This document shows positions 17,059 through 25,090 of a stretch of DNA of 33,937 nt, in pieces. The position numbers and the translations under genes are program-made. Location of the stretch: positions 1-33,937 of the forward strand of contig JAPUKV010000084.1 in assembly GCA_027295475.1 (NCBI GenBank), read 5' to 3'. Numbering within the stretch: position 1 is the stretch's first letter; the number at the start of each line of letters is the position of its first letter. The notes under the pieces are model-generated. The model worked only from the letters and a program-made list of their open reading frames with translations, was not told the DNA's origin and made no database searches. This DNA is from Pseudomonadota bacterium. GTDB lineage: Bacteria > Pseudomonadota > Gammaproteobacteria > Woeseiales > Woeseiaceae.

Positions 17059-17128
17059 GTGAGTTAAAGGTGTATCTATTTTATTTTTTGGGAAGACAAA
17101 AAATAAAATAGATACACCTTTAACTCAC
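17059..17128. repeat. Long conserved-core hairpin, copy 3 (inverted orientation, overlaps the kinase stop codon)
   Basis: A 31-bp perfect inverted repeat (17059-17089 with 17098-17128) has loop GGGAAGAC, the reverse complement of GTCTTCCC, so its core is flipped relative to copies 1 and 2. The right arm contains the last two sense codons and the TAA stop of the histidine kinase gene (17120-17128), so the left arm repeats that gene's 3' end in inverted form. Confidence 0.85.
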
Positions 17129-18469
17129 AGGTAACTTGATCAAGACACGCAGACCGCCTTTGTCGCTATTTTCTGCGGTCACCTCGCCGCCGTTCACTCG
17201 AATTGCGCGTTCGGCGATAGCCAATCCGAGCCCGGTGCCGGTATCCGGCGCTTCCTTTGTTCTATAGAACGGCTCGAATAGTCGCGGCAAATCAGAATCG
17301 TCGACGCCCTCGCCCTGGTCCAGGATCTCGATTTTCGCAGTCGCGTCTTCCTGGCTGAGTCGAATGTTTACCGCGCCATTGGGTGGGCTGTGGCGCACGG
17401 CATTGCGGAGTATGTTCTCGACCGCGCTGATTAGTGCGTCGGCGTAGCCATGCATTGTTGGCGACGCATCGAAACTGGCCTCAACGCTGACACCATCGAT
17501 GCCGTCCGCTTTGCATTCGTAATTGACGTTGCCGACGACTTCCCTGATCAAATCGCCGACGTTGATTTGGACTGGCTCTTTCTGCGGGTTCGAGTCAAGG
17601 CGAGTGTAATGCAGAATCTGCCCAATCAACTTGTCCAGGCGCTCCGCCTCGGCGTCGATACGGTCAAATTCGGACAAATCGCCAGCTTTCCGCTTGGCCA
17701 ACTCCAGGGCCACGCGCATGCGAGCGAGCGGCGATCTAAGTTCGTGTGAAATGTTTCGTGATAATTCGGTCTGTTGCGCCGCCGCCCGCGCCAGTTTGTC
17801 GGCCATCGAGTCAAAATCTCTGGCCAGCATGCCCAGTTCATCGCGCCGCTTGCCCACGGATGCCCCAACTCTCATGTCCAGGTTCCCGTCGGCCAGCGAT
17901 ACGGTTGCCTCGCGCAGCTTTCTGATCGGGTTTGCAATTGCCCGGGCCAGCAAATAGGAAACAATTCCGCTCACAATCAGTGCTACGACGAAGAGGAGAG
18001 ACGGGACGGGTATGCGACCCCAATACGGCGGAGGCCGTGTCGGTGAAACGATGAGCGTATAGACCTGGCCATCGGCCGATACGAGCTGCGAGAGAGGTCG
18101 CGCCCGGCGAAGGTTACGGGGGTCATGTCGGCCCATGCCGGGCGGCGGCAAGTGACGTCTGTGCCGGCTCACCATACGGGCAATGTGGGGGGGGATCCGA
18201 CGGCCCAGGATGTCCTGGCGTTTTTCATCCAGGACATAGATCGTAATACTCCGACCGCCCGGGAAATTTTTTAGCCAGTGTACAAGGCCTTCGCGGCCGT
18301 TCTTGTCAAGCGCTACGCTGGCCTCCAGTATTGTGTCGCCGTGTTCGAAGTTCTCGAACGCCACTCGCGATCTCTCCGAGTAATAGAAGCCCGTCACCGC
18401 GGCGATGCCGATTGTGATGGCGATAATCAACCAGAAGGAGAGAAATATTCGAATCAGAAGGCTTCGCAC
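17120..18469 (-). CDS. Sensor histidine kinase, CpxA-like
   Basis: A 449-residue inner-membrane kinase. TM1 (about 8-28) is followed by a periplasmic domain of about 130 residues, TM2, a HAMP domain (LARAIANPIRKLREATVSLA), a dimerisation/phosphoacceptor helix with His242 in RNISHELRSPLARM, and a catalytic ATPase domain with NILRNAVRHSP, DQGEGV and GTGLGLAI. The periplasmic part includes a His/Arg-rich run (about 95-125). The start is GTG 18469, with AGGA 8 bases upstream, just after the regulator's stop. The two genes overlap-adjoin (10-base gap) and form an operon. The C-terminal codons and stop lie in a hairpin arm. Confidence 0.92.
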   Translation of the reverse strand: MRSLLIRIFLSFWLIIAITIGIAAVTGFYYSERSRVAFENFEHGDTILEASVALDKNGREGLVHWLKNFPGGRSITIYVLDEKRQDILGRRIPPHIARMVSRHRRHLPPPGMGRHDPRNLRRARPLSQLVSADGQVYTLIVSPTRPPPYWGRIPVPSLLFVVALIVSGIVSYLLARAIANPIRKLREATVSLADGNLDMRVGASVGKRRDELGMLARDFDSMADKLARAAAQQTELSRNISHELRSPLARMRVALELAKRKAGDLSEFDRIDAEAERLDKLIGQILHYTRLDSNPQKEPVQINVGDLIREVVGNVNYECKADGIDGVSVEASFDASPTMHGYADALISAVENILRNAVRHSPPNGAVNIRLSQEDATAKIEILDQGEGVDDSDLPRLFEPFYRTKEAPDTGTGLGLAIAERAIRVNGGEVTAENSDKGGLRVLIKLPVS

Positions 18470-18479
18470 GGGCAGGTCC

Positions 18480-19181
18480 TTATTCGCCCGGAAGCAGCAG
18501 GTAACCCACGCCACGCTGATTCTGTATGGATTCTTTATGGTTACCTGCCCGCTCGAGCTTGCCCCGCAGATTACTGATATGGGTGTCAACGCTACGATCA
18601 TAGGGCAGCAGCCGGCGGCCCAATGCGCGTTCGCTGAGTTGCTCCTTGCTCACGACTTCTCCCGGTGTTTCCAGGAGGCATCTGAGAATTTCGAATTCAG
18701 TGCCGGTCAGGCGCAAGGCATCACCGCCTACAGAGGCACGGCGGGTGCGCGGTTGCAACTCGATCTCGCCGAGCTTTAGCTGATTCGATTCCGGCGCTTC
18801 CCGGTGCGATCGTCTCAGGATCGCTTTTATTCTCGCGACGAGTTCGCGTGGATTAAAGGGCTTTGCGAGATAATCATCGGCGCCGAACTCGAGCCCGATA
18901 ATTCGATCCACATCGTCGCCGCGTGCCGTGAGCATGATGACCGGGACGTCGCTCGTGCGCCTGATCTGCTTGAGTGCATCCAGGCCGCTGATTCCTGGCA
19001 GCATGATGTCGAGAATGACAAGATCGAAATTCCCGGAGGCCAGACATTCAAGACCGTCTTCGCCGCTTCCACAGACGGTCAGTTCGAGCCTGTCCGGTCT
19101 CAAAAAGTCTGTCAGCATGACGCCGAGTTCCCGATCATCATCGATCAGAATCACGTTGGTTGAATGGCGATCTATGTTCAC
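18480..19181 (-). CDS. OmpR/CpxR-type response regulator
   Basis: A 233-residue regulator. The receiver domain (about 8-120) has acidic residues Asp14-16, phosphoacceptor Asp58 (VILDIMLPG), Thr85 and Lys107 (LAKPF). The winged-helix trans_reg_C DNA-binding domain (about 135-230) includes LTGTEFEILRCLLETPGEVV and RSVDTHISNLRGKLE, closest in style to CpxR/PfeR. It should be phosphorylated by the downstream-encoded kinase and activate envelope-stress genes, plausibly including the divergent Spy-like gene at 19358. Its start codon is ATG 19181. Upstream is a 176-base divergent control region. Confidence 0.92.
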   Translation of the reverse strand: MNIDRHSTNVILIDDDRELGVMLTDFLRPDRLELTVCGSGEDGLECLASGNFDLVILDIMLPGISGLDALKQIRRTSDVPVIMLTARGDDVDRIIGLEFGADDYLAKPFNPRELVARIKAILRRSHREAPESNQLKLGEIELQPRTRRASVGGDALRLTGTEFEILRCLLETPGEVVSKEQLSERALGRRLLPYDRSVDTHISNLRGKLERAGNHKESIQNQRGVGYLLLPGE

Positions 19182-19252
19182 TTCAGGTCAGCGAGCTCAC
19201 TTTGCGCGAGGAATACATCGTGTGCCAAAGCAGACGACGGCGCAACGGCGAC

Positions 19253-19282
19253 TTGACAATTCTTTGCAAAGCTCGTGCTAAT
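19253..19282 (+). promoter_or_regulatory. Putative sigma-70 promoter for the Spy-like gene
   Basis: A perfect -35 hexamer TTGACA (19253-19258) is followed, after 18 bases, by GCTAAT (19277-19282), four of six matches to the -10 consensus. It points toward ATG 19358. A CpxR-type box (GTAAA repeat) is not clearly visible. Assignment is by pattern only. Confidence 0.4.
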
Positions 19283-19357
19283 GCTGACGCTTGCGCACGG
19301 TCATACCGTTATCCTGATTACTCTGCAATGTTGCCAAACGAATTCGGAGGAAAGACG

Positions 19358-19876
19358 ATGAAGGAGCGACTACTACAGTTCGTATCGATTGGTCTTATGG
19401 TTTTTCTCGTGAGTGCTGTCTGGGCAGGGCCGGAGAATGACGACTATGAGCATCGCGGGATGCATCGCGGCCACGCCGGCATGATGCACGGGGGCCCCGA
19501 CTTTGATCGCATGGTCGAGCATATGAGCCGGCTGCTCGAGCTGGACGATACGCAGGAACAGGCAATTCGCAATATCGTCGAAGACGCCAGGCCGAAAGCG
19601 AAGGCTCTTCGTGAGCGGGCGAAGGCGAATCGCGAGGCCATGCATGCCCTGAATGTTTCCGATACAGACTACGATGCGAAATTACAGAAGCTGGCCGCCG
19701 AGAACGGTGAGGTGGCCACGCAACTGACCTTGTTACACGGTCGCGTAATGGCGCAGGTCAATGGCGAACTCACGCCTGAACAACAGGCCGAACTGTCGGC
19801 ACGCAGAGCAAAGATGCGGGACGGATTCCGGCACCGGCGGCATCACGGCGAGCCGACGGACGATTCGACGACCTGA
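19358..19876 (+). CDS. Spy/CpxP family periplasmic protein
   Basis: A 172-residue protein with a signal peptide (about 1-23, ending SAVWAG) and an all-helical mature part. It matches the Spy/CpxP/LTXXQ family: LELDDTQEQAIRNIVEDARP is the first helix pair and NGELTPEQQAELSARRAKMR carries the family's LTPEQ motif. Family members chaperone periplasmic proteins or inhibit Cpx-type sensors, and some (ZraP, CnrX) bind metal. The mature N-terminus is rich in His and Met (HRGMHRGHAGMMHGG) and the C-terminus has RHRRHH, so metal binding is plausible. GGAGG lies 7 bases before the ATG. It is divergent from the CpxR/CpxA-like pair, which probably controls it. Confidence 0.88.
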   Translation: MKERLLQFVSIGLMVFLVSAVWAGPENDDYEHRGMHRGHAGMMHGGPDFDRMVEHMSRLLELDDTQEQAIRNIVEDARPKAKALRERAKANREAMHALNVSDTDYDAKLQKLAAENGEVATQLTLLHGRVMAQVNGELTPEQQAELSARRAKMRDGFRHRRHHGEPTDDSTT

Positions 19877-20005
19877 TTGCGCCGGCTTCGCATTCGATTG
19901 GAAAGGCTGCGCCCAGGGAGGCGCCAGGAACAAGCTGTTTTCCGCGATTGCTGCGTCAGCGCCGTCCTTCCCTGCACTCACCGAAAATAAGCGGTTTTTT
20001 GAGCT

Positions 20006-20036
20006 GCCCCCGTAAACAGCGGGGGCGTCTCTTTTA
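20006..20036 (+). terminator. Rho-independent terminator of the Spy-like gene
   Basis: GCCCCCG (20006-20012) pairs with CGGGGGC (20020-20026) across a 7-base loop, followed by GTCTCTTTT. It lies 130 bases after the Spy-like stop. The rest of the gap, 20037-20391, holds no gene I can support. It is presumably the leader and promoter region of the following cluster, but I see no convincing -35/-10 pair there. Confidence 0.75.
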
Positions 20037-20391
20037 TCTGCCTGTCTGTCAACGCCCGACCCGCGTCAGCCGTTAAACATCAGGGGCGAATAGTTTTCGC
20101 GGACCCGGGGCAATGAGCAAAACTGAAAACGACTGAGAAACAGTGCCTTGGGGTAGGGTGCTGCGCCGGTGATGAGCCAGGTCAGCGACAGGATTTACGC
20201 TTGCGGGACCCATCACAGCGTATTAATGTCATCCGCGTCATGCATAAGCTTGAGACGGTCAGGCATAATATGGAGACAGATGGAACTCAGGCCCTGTAAT
20301 GCCTATCTAAGCAATGACAAAGCTGTGGCTGTGACCGGTCGGCAGCAGTTTCTCATTGGCCGTTTGACTATTACAAAGAGGCGCTAAGTCA

Positions 20392-21450
20392 ATGAACATA
20401 ATCAGCAATTCTGGCTCGTTTTGTCGTCGATTCAAGCTGCTTGCCGCGGCCCTGATCGTCGTGGTGCTCGCCAGTGGCTGTGCATCGATGGACTTGTCCG
20501 GTGGCTCATCCGGCGGCGGCTCTTCGGGCGGCGGATCTTCGGGTGGCGGCTCATCCGGTGGCGGCTCATCCGGTGGCGGATCTTCGGGTGGTGGTTCATC
20601 CGGAGGCGGTTCGTCCGGCGGCGGTTCTTCGGGTGGTGGTTCATCCGGCGGCGGTTCTGCGGGTGGTGGCTCGTCCGGTGGCGATTCTTCAAGCGGTGGT
20701 TCGGCAGGTGGCGCTGGCATGCCCGGTGGTTCCGCAGGCGGTTCTGCGGGTGGTTCAGGTGGTGGTCTTCCCGGACTCGAGATTCCCGGCATCGGTGGCG
20801 CGACAATGGGAGGTGCTGCTGGCGACGGAGATGGTGACGGTGACGGTGACGGTGATGGCGGCGGTGGTGGCGATCCCGATTGCGGCGGCATTAGCCTGCC
20901 TGGCGGTGTAGGCGGCATGGGCGGAACCGGGGAATGTAGTGACGGAGGCGCGGCCGGCGAGGGAGCGACTGCCGACGCGGCCGGGGGCCCGGGCGGTGAG
21001 GGTGCTGCCGGCGGCGTCGGTCAATATCCTGGTGAAACCGATGCGGAGCGCGCTGCGCGTCTCGGCAAAGAGCTGGACGAATCTGTAGGAGACTTCGACG
21101 AAGTCCTGATGGAAGAACAACGGGAGATTTCCACCGTAAGCCGGAATACTGAGGGTTTTGGCACTGGCGGCGGGTCCGGCGGGTCCGGCGGGACGGTCGG
21201 CCTTGGCGGACAGGGCGGCGGCAACAGCACCAGTGGTTCGGTTTCCATACTTAATCCCACCGATGAACGGCAGGCATCGATCGACAGCATGAGCGAGGAA
21301 GATATCCAGTCTCGCCGTCCGGACGACATCATGGAAAATGTCGGGGACGATATTGTTGCCAGGCAGCTGTATGAAGCGGCGCTGGCCGAAGATGATCCGG
21401 AATTGCGAGAGCGACTCTGGGAAGAGTACCGTAAGTACAATGGCCTGTAA
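20392..21450 (+). CDS. Ser/Gly-repeat lipoprotein, first gene of the VWA/ExbB-like cluster
   Basis: A 352-residue protein with a lipoprotein signal: a basic N-terminus, hydrophobic LLAAALIVVVLASGC and lipobox Cys about residue 30. A long low-complexity region of Ser-Gly-Gly-Gly repeats follows (about 36-125), then an Asp-Gly run (DGDGDGDGDGDGG, about 145-157) that could bind calcium, and more Gly-rich sequence. The C-terminal 50 residues are ordinary and acidic, ending DDIVARQLYEAALAEDDPELRERLWEEYRKYNGL-like text; its core DPELRERLWEEYRKY looks like a conserved helical tail. Function unknown. The tail could be the partner-binding part, with the repeat as a flexible tether from the lipid anchor. 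The next gene begins 15 bases later. Confidence 0.85.
   Translation: MNIISNSGSFCRRFKLLAAALIVVVLASGCASMDLSGGSSGGGSSGGGSSGGGSSGGGSSGGGSSGGGSSGGGSSGGGSSGGGSSGGGSAGGGSSGGDSSSGGSAGGAGMPGGSAGGSAGGSGGGLPGLEIPGIGGATMGGAAGDGDGDGDGDGDGGGGGDPDCGGISLPGGVGGMGGTGECSDGGAAGEGATADAAGGPGGEGAAGGVGQYPGETDAERAARLGKELDESVGDFDEVLMEEQREISTVSRNTEGFGTGGGSGGSGGTVGLGGQGGGNSTSGSVSILNPTDERQASIDSMSEEDIQSRRPDDIMENVGDDIVARQLYEAALAEDDPELRERLWEEYRKYNGL
20500..20760 (+). repeat. Low-complexity GGCGGNTCNTCNGGTGG-type coding repeat
   Basis: Imperfect 12- to 15-bp units encode SSGGG many times over. Synonymous third-base changes between units (TCATCC, TCTTCG, TCGTCC) show the protein sequence is kept while the DNA drifts, so selection acts on the Ser/Gly composition. 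Long Pro/Asp/Glu-rich open frames appear on the opposite strand as a by-product. Confidence 0.8.
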
Positions 21451-21465
21451 GGAGAACCGTCCGTC

Positions 21466-22704
21466 GTGATGGTAAAGAAATCATGTTTTCTGATCGTCGC
21501 AGCATGGATGGTATCCGGCTGCGCCGTCAATGAAGTCATCACCGCGGACATAAACCATCTCGACGTTGCCGAGGAAGCCCCACCCGAGGAAATGCTCCTC
21601 GACATCGGCATTGTCGAGTTTGACGATGGCGTCCCTGAAGACAACGATCCGGTAAAAACCGGCATTTATCAGGAAGTGCGATCAGCGGAAGTTCGCTATC
21701 TGCCCTATCACCTGAAAACAACGCTGCAAGGCACCGGCCACTGGGGAGCCGTGCGCGTCATTCCATCACGTAGCGCTTTCACAGATGTCATCATCAGCGG
21801 CGTCATCGAAAAATCCAACGGCGAATATGTCGAATTGCGGCTCAAGGTCGAGGACGCAATGGGCCATGAGTGGTTCGAAAAGGTCTATGAAACGCAGACC
21901 GGAATCTCGTCCTATAACGAGTATCGCGACCGTTCCAACGACCCATATCAGAACGTGTTTAACGATTTCTCAAACGACCTGCGCGAATATGTGGCGGCGC
22001 TTCCGGCAAAACAGGTTCAACAAATCAGGCAGGTGTCAGAGCTGCAGTTTTTCGGTGATATGGCACCGCTGTCGTTCGGTGACCACCTTACGAATAACAA
22101 AGATGGAACTATAAGCATTGTTCGCCTGCCGGCAGAAAACGATCCGACCGCCGCCCGGCTACGACAGATTCGCGAACGCGACCGCCTCGTCGTCGATACC
22201 TTGAATGAACACTATGCAAACTTCTATTACGGGATCGCGATTCCCTACGAAGGCTGGCGCAAAATCTCTCGCGAAGAGCAGGTAAACTACCGGCAGGTCA
22301 GGCGCTCGGCGGCAATGCGTACCCTCCTGGGCGTCGTGGTGCTGGCCGGCTCGGTTGCCATGGACACAGACAATAGTTCGCACTCTTCGACGCGGAGAAT
22401 GAAACGTGGCATTCAGACTGTCGGTATCACGAAGGGGTTTGAGGCCATTATGAGCGGCCTGACCCGGCGAAGCGAAGCCAAAATACACCTCGAGTCGATC
22501 TCGGAGTTGTCCGAGTCCTTTGGCTCGGAAGCGGCGCCGATGGTCATTACTGTTCAAGGTGAGACCCGACGCCTGACTGGCACGGCCACGGCACAATACG
22601 AAAGCTGGCGCCGACTTCTCAAACAAATCTATCAGGCGGAGACCGGCTTTTCGGGGCCGCTTGAAGTTGGTGTGCCGACCAGGGGCGAGCAACCGTCAGG
22701 TTGA
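21466..22704 (+). CDS. Conserved hypothetical lipoprotein
   Basis: A protein of about 412 residues with a lipoprotein signal (CFLIVAAWMVSGC, Cys about residue 19). I do not recognise a named domain. The middle (about 40-190) looks like a folded alpha/beta domain, beginning LLDIGIVEFDDGVPE and including VIISGVIEKSNGEYVELRLK, with some likeness to CsgG/TolB-type nucleator folds that I cannot confirm. A hydrophobic stretch (TLLGVVVLAGSVAM, about 286-300) could be a membrane-associated helix. The start is GTG 21466 or ATG 21469; GGAG lies 11 or 14 bases upstream. It is 15 bases after the first lipoprotein and 19 before the kinase, so one transcript is likely. Confidence 0.75.
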   Translation: MMVKKSCFLIVAAWMVSGCAVNEVITADINHLDVAEEAPPEEMLLDIGIVEFDDGVPEDNDPVKTGIYQEVRSAEVRYLPYHLKTTLQGTGHWGAVRVIPSRSAFTDVIISGVIEKSNGEYVELRLKVEDAMGHEWFEKVYETQTGISSYNEYRDRSNDPYQNVFNDFSNDLREYVAALPAKQVQQIRQVSELQFFGDMAPLSFGDHLTNNKDGTISIVRLPAENDPTAARLRQIRERDRLVVDTLNEHYANFYYGIAIPYEGWRKISREEQVNYRQVRRSAAMRTLLGVVVLAGSVAMDTDNSSHSSTRRMKRGIQTVGITKGFEAIMSGLTRRSEAKIHLESISELSESFGSEAAPMVITVQGETRRLTGTATAQYESWRRLLKQIYQAETGFSGPLEVGVPTRGEQPSG

Positions 22705-22723
22705 TATCAGAACGTAGAAATAC

Positions 22724-25090
22724 ATGCGCGTCCTGGAAAAAGGTGCACAGCTAGCTGATCGTTACACGCTGGTCCGCCGGCTCGGTTCGGGTGGCATGTC
22801 GGAAATCTGGCTTGCGCAGGATCGCCGGACCGAAAAATCTGTCGCGCTCAAGTTTCTGTTGCCCGCATTGGCCGACAACGCCGGATATTGCAGGTTCCTT
22901 CGCAAAGAATGGCAGCTTGGTTCCAGGTTGATGCATGCCAACATCGTTCGCGTATTCGAATATCACGATGACGATGAGGGTCCCTTTTACAGTCTGCAAT
23001 ACATCGGTGGCCCGGATATCGCCGTGCTGGTGGGCGAGGACGTCGAGGTCGTATTGTCGCCGATCGGACTGATTGCCGATGCGCTGCGTTATGCCCACGG
23101 GAAGAACGTCATTCACCGGGACATAAAGGCGGCTAATGTTCTGCTGGATAACAGACGTGTGCCGTACCTGATCGATTTTGGTGTTGCGGCGCGTTCCGAT
23201 GAGGATCATGCGGCGACGGGCGGCTCACCGATTGCCTCCAGCCCCCAGCAGCTCGCCGGGGAGGCGCCGACACCTGAAGATGATATTTACAGTCTCGGCG
23301 CCCTGATTTACGAACTGATAAGCGGCCGCCCGCCACACCCGGGGACGGCTGACGATAGTGTGAACAGGGATCCGGAGCCGTTGACGGCGAAGAATGGTAG
23401 CGCCGTTCCTGCGTCGATCGGGACGCTCGTTTCGCAAATGCTGGCCAGGGATCCGAGCGCGCGCCCGGACGCCGAAGCCGTGGCCCAGAGACTACGGGAC
23501 GCAGGATTTGACGCCGGTCCGGTACCGGCCCGATTCGTCGCCGGTGTCGAAGACGTTGATGTTGTCCCGATCGAGCCAACCATCCGCCCGCTCGAGCACC
23601 GCACACACTCACAGCCGGAGGCATCACGCAAACTGGAGCAACGAACCGGCATGTCTCAACGTGTGCTTGCTGGTGCGTTGGCCGGGGCGCTCCTTATTTT
23701 TCTGGCAATTGTTTTTGTTTTGCCGAAATTCGTCGGCGATCGAGGGGGCAGGACATCTGAGCCGGTAGCGACAGTTCCGGACGAGGAAACTCGATTGCCC
23801 GGTGCCGACGAGGATCTGCCATTCAATGAAAACATCGATGACTTCACGAAGCGCACCCGACAAGTACGCGCAAAACATGATACCGAACAAGCGCTCGGCG
23901 AATTGTTGTCGAAACTCGAAACGCTGGAGGCTAGGGCGGTAGGTCGCTGGGGCGGTCAGGTCTATGTGGAAGCGCAGGAGGTCTATGCCGACGGCGATCG
24001 CGCATATCTGCAGCGGAACTACAAGCTGGCGGCTGAAAAGTATGCAGAAGCCATCACGATCATCGATCCTCTTCTTGACCAGGTGGACGTGGTTTTCGAG
24101 GAAACGATGAACTACGGGCGTACCGCCCTTGAAGCGGGAGACAGCGTTGAGGCGTTGCGCCACTATGAACTTGCTGTGGCAATCAGTCCGGGTCATGCCG
24201 AAGCGCATAATGGTCTTACGCGTGCCAAAAATCTTGACCTGGTCATGAGTCTGACGAGGCAGGGCGTCAAACTTGAGCAAGATCTCGATCTCGATGCGGC
24301 GAGGCTCGCTTTCGAGAAAGCGTTGGCGCTCGACGCCGCATGGCAAGCGGCGGTGGACGGACTGCAACGCGTCCTGGTGGCGAGCAATCAGATGTCATTC
24401 GACCAAAGAATGACGGAAGGGCTTGAGGCCCTGGCCGACGGCGATTTTCCGACAGCACGTGCCGCATTCAGGACCGCACAGGTCTTGCAGTCCGATTCAC
24501 GGGAGCCTGCCGATGGCTTGCTGCAGGTCGATCAGGGCATTCGACTCGAAAAAATCGCGTTGTTGGAGCGCGACGCCACAACGCTCGAGGGCAAGGAGCA
24601 GTGGGATGACGCCGTTCAAAAGTACAATGCGATTCTCGAAGTTGATCCCGATCTGGATTTTGCGCATGCAGGTCTGGCACGGGCAAGCGGGCGAGCTGCT
24701 CTGCACGAGACGCTTGAGAAATATATTGCGGATCCCGACAGTCTTAGCAACCCTTCGACTATGCAGGCTGCGACGAAATTGCTGCTCGATATAATCCGCA
24801 TGCCGTCTGTCGGCCCGCGACTGGAGGACCAGAAGAATCAGCTATCCCGACTGCTCAAACGGGCGACAACAGAACTAACTGTTCGTCTGATTTCCGATAA
24901 TGCAACTGACGTTGTGATATTCAGGGTTGGTAGACTAGGCAGATTCGATTCACAGGAGATTAGCCTCCGCCCCGGTTCTTACGTGGCGGTAGGCAGTCGG
25001 CCCGGTTACCGCGATGTCCGGCTCGAGTTTAAAGTATCTCCGGAGATCGATCTTCAACCCATTATTGTCCGTTGCGAGGAACAGATTTGA
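22724..25090 (+). CDS. Transmembrane Ser/Thr protein kinase with TPR-like periplasmic region
   Basis: A 788-residue protein. The kinase domain (about 14-262) is complete: glycine loop RLGSGGMSEIWLA, Lys43 (VALK), catalytic loop VIHRDIKAANVLL with Asp133 and Asn138, and Asp151-Phe-Gly. It is a normal RD kinase; the APE region reads SPQQ. A predicted membrane helix (about 313-334, VLAGALAGALLIFLAIVFVL) puts the remaining 450 residues outside. These include TPR-like helical repeats (about 390-690; for example YKLAAEKYAEAITIIDPLL and DSVEALRHYELAVAISP) and a C-terminal beta-rich, PEGA-like segment ending SRPGYRDVRLEF. It overlaps the next gene by 4 bases. It is probably the signalling kinase of the cluster, sensing the periplasm. 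Confidence 0.92.
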   Translation: MRVLEKGAQLADRYTLVRRLGSGGMSEIWLAQDRRTEKSVALKFLLPALADNAGYCRFLRKEWQLGSRLMHANIVRVFEYHDDDEGPFYSLQYIGGPDIAVLVGEDVEVVLSPIGLIADALRYAHGKNVIHRDIKAANVLLDNRRVPYLIDFGVAARSDEDHAATGGSPIASSPQQLAGEAPTPEDDIYSLGALIYELISGRPPHPGTADDSVNRDPEPLTAKNGSAVPASIGTLVSQMLARDPSARPDAEAVAQRLRDAGFDAGPVPARFVAGVEDVDVVPIEPTIRPLEHRTHSQPEASRKLEQRTGMSQRVLAGALAGALLIFLAIVFVLPKFVGDRGGRTSEPVATVPDEETRLPGADEDLPFNENIDDFTKRTRQVRAKHDTEQALGELLSKLETLEARAVGRWGGQVYVEAQEVYADGDRAYLQRNYKLAAEKYAEAITIIDPLLDQVDVVFEETMNYGRTALEAGDSVEALRHYELAVAISPGHAEAHNGLTRAKNLDLVMSLTRQGVKLEQDLDLDAARLAFEKALALDAAWQAAVDGLQRVLVASNQMSFDQRMTEGLEALADGDFPTARAAFRTAQVLQSDSREPADGLLQVDQGIRLEKIALLERDATTLEGKEQWDDAVQKYNAILEVDPDLDFAHAGLARASGRAALHETLEKYIADPDSLSNPSTMQAATKLLLDIIRMPSVGPRLEDQKNQLSRLLKRATTELTVRLISDNATDVVIFRVGRLGRFDSQEISLRPGSYVAVGSRPGYRDVRLEFKVSPEIDLQPIIVRCEEQI

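Noticed and set aside
20307..20918. Minus-strand 203-codon frame rich in PPPDEPPPEE
   Set aside because: It is antisense to the Ser/Gly repeat of the lipoprotein, arising from the repeat composition. It has no signal, domain or ribosome binding site.
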